Assembly: GCA_903821875.1 (NCBI GenBank)
Contig: CAIJMU010000167.1
Coordinates: 1 to 63,871, forward strand
Reading direction: 5' to 3'
DNA: 63,871 bases
From: an uncultured Spirochaetota bacterium
Lineage (GTDB): Bacteria > Spirochaetota > Spirochaetia > Treponematales > Rectinemataceae
Under the pieces are notes generated by a model, which was given only the letters and a program-made list of their open reading frames with translations, did no database searches and was not told where the DNA came from. Made by a program: the position numbers and the translations under genes. Within the stretch, counting starts at the first letter, position 1. Every line of letters starts with the position of its first letter. Positions 7,928-15,115 of this stretch are shown one piece after another.

Positions 7928-8395
7928 GCACCGGGAAGCTCACCTTCGACCTGAGAGTCGCCGGCCGGATCGGGACAAACCCGGGGCCGACAGCGATGGG
8001 TGCCGCCCCGGCCCGGGTCGACATGAGGACAGCCCCGCCCTCGTTCACAACCTCGGGCGCCAGAAGGGCGATCAGGCCCCCCTCGGCTGCCCGGAGCTAG
8101 CCCTCGTTCCTGATCGCCCCCCGTCGCCTTTCCCCGCGCGAACTGGTCGCGGCCCGCCAGGAAGTCCTTGTCCGCGATGTCGAGGCTCAAGGCCACCAGG
8201 GCGGCACCGAGCAGCGATCCGGCTGACCTGGCATCGCAAATGCCCGAATCCTTGCATTTTAACCCCCTCCAAACGACGGTATCACCAGCAAAAAGAACCG
8301 TGCCAAGGTTGTCTTTGAATAGAGGAATTATTATCTGGGGATTTGGGTTTCTGCCCGAACCTTGCCTACCTTGCACCGAGGGGGTAGAATTGCCC
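7928..8395. other. Gap with decayed coding remnants, minus strand
   Basis: The minus strand reads GSLLGAALVALSLDIADKD and, in another frame, GLIALLAPEVVNEGGAVL. Both have protein-like composition but no start, no ribosome-binding site and no family I can name. They are probably leftovers of a gene that preceded the copy B leader. Confidence 0.3.
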
Positions 8396-8613
8396 ATGAG
8401 CCCAACAGTTTTTCGGGAAGGCCCCGTGAGGAAACACGAGTGCATGTTCATGTTCTTGGTCCGACGGCTGAGGCGAAATTCTGGCTCACGCCAACTGTAT
8501 CGTGCGCATCACATTCGGGTTTAGCCGATCGGGAGGTCGCAGAGATCTCGCGAATTGTCGTAGCAAGAAAAGAGGAGATACTTGATGCCTGGCATCGCCA
8601 CTTCCCAGGTTGA
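8396..8613 (+). pseudogene. DUF4160-family gene with internal deletion and frameshift
   Basis: ATG 8396 opens MSPTVFREGP, the usual DUF4160 start. The frame then shifts, and a second frame continues with TRVHVHVLGPTAEAKFWL and ends EILDAWHRHFPG. The aromatic stretch that normally joins the two halves (about eight residues) is missing. DUF4160 genes commonly precede a DUF2442 gene, as here. The product is probably inactive. Confidence 0.7.
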
Positions 8614-8833
8614 GATTGTCCAGGTTACCCGCTTCGGGATCTGGCTTGCCTCAGGTGATGAGGAGTTCTGGCTGGACTATCGGCAGTACCCTTGGTTCCA
8701 AAGCACGACAATCGATGCGGTCTGCGATGTCACCGAACCTAGTCCGGGGCATTACTACTGGCCACGCCTCGATGTGGATCTGGAAATCGAGGGGCTCAGG
8801 AATCCAGAAAGCTATCCGCTGATAGCAAAGTGA
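8585..8833 (+). CDS. DUF2442-family protein
   Basis: 82 residues from ATG 8585 with a GAGGAG ribosome-binding site. Family marks: F-G-I-W-L near residue 17, E-F-W-L-D-Y-x-x-Y-P-W-F, and a C-terminus with Y-Y-W-P-x-L-D-V-D-L-E followed by NPESYPLIAK. It overlaps the upstream DUF4160 remnant by 29 bp, the usual pairing. The biochemical role of the family is not established; such pairs often sit among toxin-antitoxin genes, which fits this neighbourhood. With its partner broken, it may be an orphan. Confidence 0.75.
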   Translation: MPGIATSQVEIVQVTRFGIWLASGDEEFWLDYRQYPWFQSTTIDAVCDVTEPSPGHYYWPRLDVDLEIEGLRNPESYPLIAK

Positions 8834-8961
8834 TATACTGCGGGATCGGACCTCGAGGGGGTCTGAGCTTATACGCGAGTCAGGCCCCACAAGGGCGTCA
8901 CAGAAAACCGACCCTGAACCCGAGACCTGCCGAGCAGAGATTCATCTGCCTATCAAAGCCC

Positions 8962-9039
8962 TATGGAAACCAGGTTGCCGGGGTCAGCATCCTCCGCCCC
9001 AGACAGGCAGCCGAGGCCTTGCTTTTGGGTTCTCTGTAA
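8962..9039 (+). pseudogene. Tail of a PIN-domain toxin gene
   Basis: The last 25 codons (VAGVSILRPRQAAEALLLGS) and stop are nearly identical to the end of the PIN gene at 21816-22259. The similarity continues about 50 bp past the stop in both places. The catalytic part is gone. Confidence 0.85.
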
Positions 9040-9069
9040 CTCCGCAAGGGGCATCGCACCTGTCTGTCC

Positions 9070-9205
9070 TCAATCCGAGTTCCTCATAATTCGTACGTTA
9101 ACGCCCGGCATGTAGGGCGTGCTGAAGAGGAGCCAGGCACGCGCCGAAACAGCAGCGGGCAGGACAAGGGCAAGACCCAAGCGTCCTTGGGTCTGCCCGA
9201 TGGGT
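9070..9205 (-). pseudogene. Chimeric remnant: start of a GT-C-like gene joined to a DUF1566 tail
   Basis: The minus strand reads RAWLLFSTPYMPGVN, matching residues about 12-28 of the membrane protein at 1579-3147, then continues in frame into VRIMRNSD and a stop. The latter is the end of another DUF1566 gene (compare VRIMRNAE at 22.3 kb). The rest of the membrane gene was deleted between the two pieces. Confidence 0.8.
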
Positions 9206-9445
9206 CTAATTCGCATTGCGCACCAGACGCACATAGTAGAGCGTACTTCCGTCCCCTTCCCCTTCCCCTTCAACTTCGACTGCAAGCCCGCTCACCTTGA
9301 CGTCAAAACGCACAGCCCCGGCTCCATGCAGGTCTTTACCGTAGCCATCACCTGCCCTTCCGAACGCGACATGCCATGCGAAGATATAGGGCCCATTCGC
9401 CTGGGCTATCGCCGAAGTGCCTGTCCAATACCAAGGATCTGAGCA
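9206..9445 (-). pseudogene. 3' fragment of a DUF1566 lipoprotein gene
   Basis: It encodes DPWYWTGTSAIAQANGPYIF, then FAWHVAFGRA and DLHGAGAVRFD, and ends YVRLVRNAN with TAG at 9206-9208, matching the last 80 residues of copy A. A run of Glu-Gly codons (EVEGEGEGDGS) replaces the usual segment before the end. The 5' part is lost at the junction with IS91-type sequence. Confidence 0.85.
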
Positions 9446-9533
9446 CGCCAGCCGGGCTGAAGTGGAGGCCTTTGCGCTTGCATTTTGCTTCAGCAATGCA
9501 ATCGCGAGCTGGGGGTCCGGGCGTATCCTCTGT

Positions 9534-10014
9534 ATGGTCTCATCCCTCGCTGCTGCGCCAGATCCGGCATTCGCCCCTGCCACGCCCGTCTACCAGCCTC
9601 GTGGCAGGAGCGACCTCCAGCGCCTTTTTCATGAACGCTTCCCCGCCTTCGAAAAAGCCTATGAGGAAAAGTACGCGGCCGGCTTCGGGAAATTTCGCCT
9701 ACCGCTGATTAGTGCCGCCTCCTCGGTCTTCGATGCTTGCGGTGATTGGGAGAACGGCATAGCCCGCATTCGTTGCTCAGACTGCGGCTATGACTACTTT
9801 CGCCCTTTCTCCTGCAAGTCCTTTTTCCTCTGCCCCTCCTGCGGTCAGAAACGGACCCTCCTCCTCGGGGAGTACCTGGCCGAGGATCTGCTCTTGCGCC
9901 TCCCACACCGGCAGTTTGTGTGGACGATACCGAAGGCCTTGAGGGGATTCCTCAGGCAGGACCGCTCGCTGTTCGCCGCAGTCGGGAAGCTGATCTTCGC
10001 CCTTATCGCCGAAC
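9534..10014 (+). mobile_element. Truncated IS91-family transposase (N-terminal zinc-binding domain)
   Basis: A frame with ATG 9534 encodes about 160 transposase-like residues: a Zn-binding module R-C-S-D-C-G-Y, S-C-K-S-F-F-L-C-P-S-C-G-Q-K (CxxC, C, CxxC) and then FVWTIPKALRGFLRQDRSLF, typical of the IS91 N-terminus. The HUH nuclease domain is absent: similarity stops near 10014, where an oppositely oriented peptidase fragment begins. It is not autonomous. Confidence 0.8.
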
Positions 10015-10017
10015 GAA

Positions 10018-10418
10018 GTCCGGGTGCTCGAGCGGATGAAGCGCGGATGGGCGGCCAAGGCCAGTTCAACACCGTCGGGGCTCGCCCGCGGCACCACATA
10101 AAAAGCCCTGGTATCGAGGGCCCGCGTGATGAGCTCGTCCCTGCCATAGCCGCCGGCCAGGGCATAAAGAAAATTGAGCGCTGCGGATGAGCCGGCGATC
10201 TCCATCGCGTGGATGTTCCCGTCCACCCAGACCGCCGGTTTTTCGCGGTCCGGTCCCGTGGCGGAATTCGACGCGGTAACCAGCCAGATATCCCTTCCCT
10301 CATGGCTCTTGCCAATGGACTGGAGCTTGAACAAGCCGGGCTGTCTGTCCACAAGGGAAACAAGCAGGTTGGTCAGCTCGTCGTGACGGCAATAGCGCTC
10401 ACATCCGGTTCCGACCAT
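10018..10418 (-). pseudogene. 5' fragment of an M14 zinc carboxypeptidase gene
   Basis: From ATG 10418 the minus strand encodes IGKSHEGRDIWLVTASN and VDGNIHAMEIAGSSAALNFL, holding the His-x-x-Glu zinc ligands of M14 peptidases, then FYVVPRASPDGVELAL and FIRSSTR. Reading breaks at about 10018, where IS91-type sequence starts on the other strand. The third zinc ligand and the catalytic Glu are missing. No signal peptide is visible. Confidence 0.8.
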
Positions 10419-10723
10419 GAAAACCCCCTACTGTCCAACCCCGGCCAGAAAGGGCGGCTTCCTTTTCCCCCGACAGGTCGGCTTTGGATCATCGACAGCT
10501 ATCCCAACCGAGTCTTCCCGGATAGTCGCAAAACCGCCTCGTCTTCCCGACCTTATTGTGCCAACAATATGCATTCAATGCCCTCCCACATGCCCGTCAA
10601 TAGTCTCTCCATCCCTATGCCGAGTTCTCGACTCAAATGAATGCTTTGAGCGGTCCGGTCACGCTGCCGCAGCGGGCCGCCGCTCAACTCCGACGAAGCC
10701 GGGTTTGACAGGCATGGCACGGG
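10419..10723. other. Gap with no supported gene
   Basis: Open frames here have no ribosome-binding site and no family resemblance. I see nothing further until the dispersed repeat at 10724. Confidence 0.45.
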
Positions 10724-10816
10724 GGGCGGTGCCCGAGCGTCGAATCGGGCTCCGAAGGGCGGTCCGGGAGCCTTCGGTGAGGGTTCAGGGTTGGCGAGGG
10801 GCTATAACTTTTCCTG
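10724..10816 (+). repeat. Dispersed intergenic repeat, copy 1
   Basis: It contains ggtgcccgagcg, tcgaatcgggctccgaaggg and ggctataacttttcct in this order, shared with 46029-46125 and 51353-51448. This copy overlaps the 3' end of a decayed membrane-protein gene. Confidence 0.75.
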
Positions 10817-11583
10817 GCGGTGATTGATAAAAACCGCGGCCGCATCGAAGCCCAGAGCCACCGCGACCAGTCCAAGGCCATACACGAAGGAAGCCAAGCC
10901 CTGGCCTGCCAAAAGGCCTACGGCGCAGAGTCCTCAAGCCAGACATAGGAAACCGACAAGGCGTAGAGCCCTCTCCACCACATCATGGGGTGGGCTTTCG
11001 AGCATAGGCAGCCGTATCTTGGCGAGCCAGTCGCCAAGCGGTGCGGGTGGCGGTTCCGTTTCCCGAGCCAGGCTGAAGGTCCCCGCAGCCTTCCTGATCT
11101 CTGCCGTGGCCGCATCGAAGGGGGCCGTCGCGCTCCAACCCATCCGGGGAAAGGCTTTCTCGAAGTCAACAGTGACCGCTTCGCCAACCTGGTTCCCGGT
11201 CAGTGTCCTTGCCAGGACGATCTGCTACTGCGTTCGAGTGGTAGCCCAATCTGGGGTATCAGCTGGACAGCATCGGCTGCAGGCAAATCCAGCATGCCGC
11301 CACCACTACCGGCAGCGGCCAGCAGAAGCGCCACAAGCAGGGATGAAGGGACGGCGATGAGAGGCGAAAATCGCTTCAGGATGGAACTATGGAGCCCTTG
11401 ACTAAAACCGAGGGCGATGGCGAGAGGCAAGAAAGTGAAGGCAGCCCGAAGAAATGCCAGTCCGAAAACCCGCGGCTCGGGCGAGGAGAGGGTCGACGCG
11501 AACGCCGAGGCGCTCGCGCATAGCCCAAGCACCACGAGGATTTCGACCACCATCTTCGCGGCCGCTGCCAACCATCGATTCAT
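10802..11583 (-). pseudogene. Decayed multi-pass membrane protein gene
   Basis: ATG 11583 (MNRWLAAAAKMVVEIL) opens about 120 residues with three to four hydrophobic segments. A frameshift near 11145-11200 follows, then MGWSATAPFDAATAEIRKAA, an in-frame TGA at 10934-10936, and a last hydrophobic stretch ending INHRQEKL with TAG at 10802. Three separate lesions indicate a dead gene. I do not recognise the family; the layout resembles spirochaete hypothetical inner-membrane proteins. Confidence 0.6.
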
Positions 11584-11592
11584 CAGCTATGA

Positions 11593-11739
11593 TTATCGGC
11601 CGCAATGCGCGATCGGCAAGCCACCCGGCAGCCCGAAATGTTTCCTGATCGCCTCTCGCCTCGCTCCGATATCGTGAAAGGCCAGATCCGTGCCCTCTTT
11701 GCCCCAGGAAACAACGAAAACGCCGGCGTGAAGAACCAT
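11593..11739 (-). CDS. Possible small ORF, 48 residues
   Basis: ATG 11739 opens MVLHAGVFVVSWGKEG and closes with REAIRKHFGLPGG...AHCGR and TAA. The composition is protein-like, but there is no clear ribosome-binding site. It could be the tail of a lost gene rather than a real small protein. Confidence 0.25.
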   Translation of the reverse strand: MVLHAGVFVVSWGKEGTDLAFHDIGARREAIRKHFGLPGGLPIAHCGR

Positions 11740-11881
11740 GCCAAGGTCGTTCTCGGAATGCGGAATTCGCTAGTCAGGGTTTAGGGGCCTATATTCTGCG
11801 GACATTACTGCATAATTGTTACATCAAACTAATAGGCAATATTTGCACGAAGCCATTAGCCACACGAAAATCCAAAATTCC

Positions 11882-11909
11882 TTGATATTTCAATCACAGG
11901 TCCTATGCT
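11882..11909 (+). promoter_or_regulatory. Candidate promoter of the twin-lipoprotein operon
   Basis: TTGATA (11882-11887), 16-bp spacer, TATGCT (11904-11909), about 50 bp upstream of ATG 11960, inside an AT-rich stretch (about 11790-11955) that stands out from the GC-rich surroundings. Confidence 0.45.
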
Positions 11910-11959
11910 GTGAAATAATAGGATTCGTTTCACTCAAGATCGCAATAAAGGAGCATGCG

Positions 11960-14900
11960 ATGAAAAAATCACTTCTTTGCTGCTTTGGAATCCTTGGAAT
12001 TATCATATTTTCTTCAGCAACAGCCTGCTCGCTGCTCTCGCTGCTGGGGCTTGATCCAGCCGTCGCGACTCCCAGTGAGGCTCTGATCTGGAAGGGGCAT
12101 CTTCCCTCCGCTCCCAATCCTGCGGAGGAACGCTGGTCCTATTACAACACGACGGATGAAACTTGCTACGTATATGAGGCGAATACCTGGCGTGCCTTGG
12201 CCAAGCAGGTCGAGGTGCCGGTCACCGTCCTCGTCTGGGCAGGCCAGCTTGCTGAAGCCCCGGCGAGTCCAACCAAGGGAACGGCATACTACAACACGAC
12301 GAACGGAAAGACCTATATCTGGGATGGGGAAAGCTGGCAGTCCATCGCGGCAGACCGCGTCGAAACTGTCACAATCAACGAAATCTCATGGCAAGGTCAC
12401 AGCACAGCGGCACCTTCCCCCGCACAGAAAGGGTATGCCTATTTCAACCCAAGCGATGGCAAGTCGTACCTCTACGACGGTACCACATGGAACATCATCG
12501 CAGCTAGTACGAGTACGACGACAAACACCCCAGTCGCGACCGTCATCTGGAAAGCAAATACGACTGCTCCCGCGTCCCCGCAGGTCGGCTGGGCCTATTT
12601 CAACACGGCCGACCAGAAATCCTACATCTGGGACGGCAGCACCTGGAACCTCATCGCCACGAGCACGACGACCACAACGCCGTCCACCCCGGTCGCGACC
12701 GTCATCTGGAAAACAAATACGACTGCTCCCGCGTCCCCGCAGGTCGGCTGGGCTTATTTCAACACGGCCGACCAGAAATCCTACATCTATGACGGTAGTG
12801 CCTGGAATCTTATCGCCACAAGCACGACGACCGAAGTTCCCGTTTCGGACATCCTCTGGCAGGGCTCCGGGGCGAGCAATCCAGCCTCTCCGCAAAAAGG
12901 CTGGGCTTACTACAATACCGGCAGCGGGACCTCTTTCCTCTACGATGGAGCGACCTGGCAGACCATCGCGGTCGACAGGACTGTCAATGTTCCCGTTACC
13001 GACATCACCTGGAAGGGCTCATCCGTCGGCGCCCCGACGGGAACTCCCGCAGAGGGCTGGGCCTATTACGATACGGGCGATGGTAAATCCTACATCTATG
13101 TCGATGGTACCGGCTGGATCATGATTGCCCAGGCCCAGACTGTCCTGAGCAACGATGTCAAGTGGAAGGGTTCCTTCGCGACAGCGCCTTCGAATCCGCT
13201 CGTCGGGGATATCTATTATAACAGTACGGACAACCAGACCTGTCTCTACACCGGGAGCGCATGGGAGGCCATCGCCCAAGACGCTGGCAGCAGCCTGAAC
13301 GTGGCTAATATCAGCGTGGCTCCAGGCTCCTTCCTCACCCTTTCCCACGGACTCAACCGAAGCGACCTGACCTTCAACGCCCAGTTCGTGAAGGAAGGAA
13401 TCGTTCGTAATTATGACGAATATACGCGGCTCTACGGGATAGAGGCATTCTCGGCCACCCAGTCCTCCTTCTACACCACGGACGTGAGCGGTGTCGTGGC
13501 CCAGAAGCTCAAGACCTCGCCCTACAACATAGTGGTGGCCTACAGGGATGCTTCAATCGGGAAGTTCAAGATCTATTCGACAGCCGGCGCCTTGGTCAGG
13601 AACGAGCAGACCTTTATCACAAATACATCCTTTATCAGCATGGATACCCTGCCCAACGGCGACTTTGTCATCGTCTACTCCGACGAGTCCTCGACGCCGA
13701 GCGGACGCTGTTTCTTCGATGTGTGGTCGGGCGACGGAAAGACGCGCAAGGTCGCCAACCAGAGCGTCACGGACTATGATACCAATCGTCTCGAGGTGAC
13801 AGCCCTCGCCGATTCGAGTTTCGCCCTCCTCTTCCGGGTCGAGGTCAATGGCATGGATATGGGCATGAAGATCTATGGCCCGACGGGCAGCATGATCAAG
13901 GACCTGACCTATGTTTCCGTTAGCGATAACTACACTTCAAGCAGCATAACCACCCTAGCCCCGTCGCTGATCTCGTCTGGGGATATCGGCGTCCTGACCG
14001 AAAACCGAACCGGGGGCTATATGCTCTACGGGGCGACCTATTCTCCCTTAGGCATGCCGCGAGGTACCTTTACGCAGATTACCGACTGCGACAGCGTCTG
14101 GACGAAAAACACCTGGGCAAATGGCGCTACCAATCTCGAGGTAAGCGTGGACACGACGACAAAGGTGGAAGACACGGGTTCCCTCAAGCTCTTAATTCCT
14201 TCCGACTTTGGCAACGACCAGACCTTGGCCTACTTCAATCTTCCATACCCCTTCACGGTGAGGTCCAACTACAGCAATTGGAGCTTCAAAATACGATCTA
14301 ATGCTCCGATCCCCGCGGACGGAATCCGCATCCGCGGCTGGCAAAACTCCTGGGCGGTGAGGACGAGCGATACTCAGCCTGATGGAGGAACCTACCATGA
14401 TTTTCGTACGCCCTACATTCCTGCCAATACCTGGGTTGACGTGGACTTCTCCTTCAGGACTGATCCGGCTTCTACTCTGTCCCTGCCTATCAACTCTTTG
14501 AGCGTCCGCCTCAACTTCGACAACCTCGCGGATCAGACCGTCTGGATCGACGACATTCGTCAGGCTCCCCTCAACAAGCTCACGAGCTACCATTTCCACC
14601 AGTACAAGGACACCGAAGATACCCATGGCAAGTTCCTCCTTCCCCTTTCCGGAGGGCTGGTAATGACCTTGTACAGGCAGAATTCCTCAGACTTCCTCTA
14701 TGTCCGCATCCTCAACGCGGACATGACTGCTTCGCTGAGCGAGACCCTGATCAATCCATACGAAACCCATAACAAGGTCGGAAGCGCCCTCCTTTCCGAC
14801 GGGACGATCGCAGTTACCTACTACGACAGTGCGCGTCTCGAAACAGCCTTGGTCATCCTGGATTCCCAGGGGCGGATCATCAAGCCCCACACCAGGCTGA

Positions 14901-15106
14901 GCGACTACCGCTATGACTACCAGAACCTCCTGCCATTGGACAACGGTCGTTTTGCCCTTTTCGCCCAGAACGACACACAGGACTTTGGTGTATTTCATTT
15001 GACTTGCAATGCGCGCCTTGAGCTTGTCGAGGTGGGGGTCAACGAGGCCCGGCTCTACAACTACACGCCCGAAACCCTGGAACTTAGGCTTTCGGTCAAC
15101 CAGTAG
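11960..15106 (+). CDS. Large lipoprotein with eight W-K-G / Y-I-Y-D-G repeats and a jelly-roll domain
   Basis: 1048 residues from ATG 11960 after AAAGGAG with 6-nt spacing. A signal peptide ends with the lipobox ATAC. Residues about 35-440 hold eight units of 45-52 residues with the pattern V-x-W-K-G-x(4)-A-P-x-x-P-x-x-G-W-A-Y-Y-N-T-x-D-x-K-S-Y-I-Y-D-G-x-x-W-x-x-I-A. Units 4 and 5 are almost identical in DNA. A beta-rich region follows, then a carbohydrate-binding-like jelly roll (about 710-880) ending near QTVWIDDI, then more beta repeats and the end LRLSVNQ. Envelope-anchored and probably exposed. The repeat resembles short modules in phage and surface proteins; its ligand is unknown. The next gene, a shorter relative, begins 9 bp downstream. 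Confidence 0.8.
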   Translation: MKKSLLCCFGILGIIIFSSATACSLLSLLGLDPAVATPSEALIWKGHLPSAPNPAEERWSYYNTTDETCYVYEANTWRALAKQVEVPVTVLVWAGQLAEAPASPTKGTAYYNTTNGKTYIWDGESWQSIAADRVETVTINEISWQGHSTAAPSPAQKGYAYFNPSDGKSYLYDGTTWNIIAASTSTTTNTPVATVIWKANTTAPASPQVGWAYFNTADQKSYIWDGSTWNLIATSTTTTTPSTPVATVIWKTNTTAPASPQVGWAYFNTADQKSYIYDGSAWNLIATSTTTEVPVSDILWQGSGASNPASPQKGWAYYNTGSGTSFLYDGATWQTIAVDRTVNVPVTDITWKGSSVGAPTGTPAEGWAYYDTGDGKSYIYVDGTGWIMIAQAQTVLSNDVKWKGSFATAPSNPLVGDIYYNSTDNQTCLYTGSAWEAIAQDAGSSLNVANISVAPGSFLTLSHGLNRSDLTFNAQFVKEGIVRNYDEYTRLYGIEAFSATQSSFYTTDVSGVVAQKLKTSPYNIVVAYRDASIGKFKIYSTAGALVRNEQTFITNTSFISMDTLPNGDFVIVYSDESSTPSGRCFFDVWSGDGKTRKVANQSVTDYDTNRLEVTALADSSFALLFRVEVNGMDMGMKIYGPTGSMIKDLTYVSVSDNYTSSSITTLAPSLISSGDIGVLTENRTGGYMLYGATYSPLGMPRGTFTQITDCDSVWTKNTWANGATNLEVSVDTTTKVEDTGSLKLLIPSDFGNDQTLAYFNLPYPFTVRSNYSNWSFKIRSNAPIPADGIRIRGWQNSWAVRTSDTQPDGGTYHDFRTPYIPANTWVDVDFSFRTDPASTLSLPINSLSVRLNFDNLADQTVWIDDIRQAPLNKLTSYHFHQYKDTEDTHGKFLLPLSGGLVMTLYRQNSSDFLYVRILNADMTASLSETLINPYETHNKVGSALLSDGTIAVTYYDSARLETALVILDSQGRIIKPHTRLSDYRYDYQNLLPLDNGRFALFAQNDTQDFGVFHLTCNARLELVEVGVNEARLYNYTPETLELRLSVNQ
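12535..12822 (+). repeat. Recently duplicated repeat unit inside the large lipoprotein gene
   Basis: Units at about 12535-12660 and 12695-12820 share almost all bases (for example gcgtccccgcaggtcggctg in both), with a period near 160 bp. Other units have diverged, so this pair is the youngest duplication. Confidence 0.75.
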
Positions 15107-15115
15107 GTGGCGGCG

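Noticed and set aside
9417-9533. Longer IS91 transposase start at 9417
   Set aside because: The first 39 codons are antisense to the DUF1566 fragment; similarity to the transposase begins after ATG 9534.
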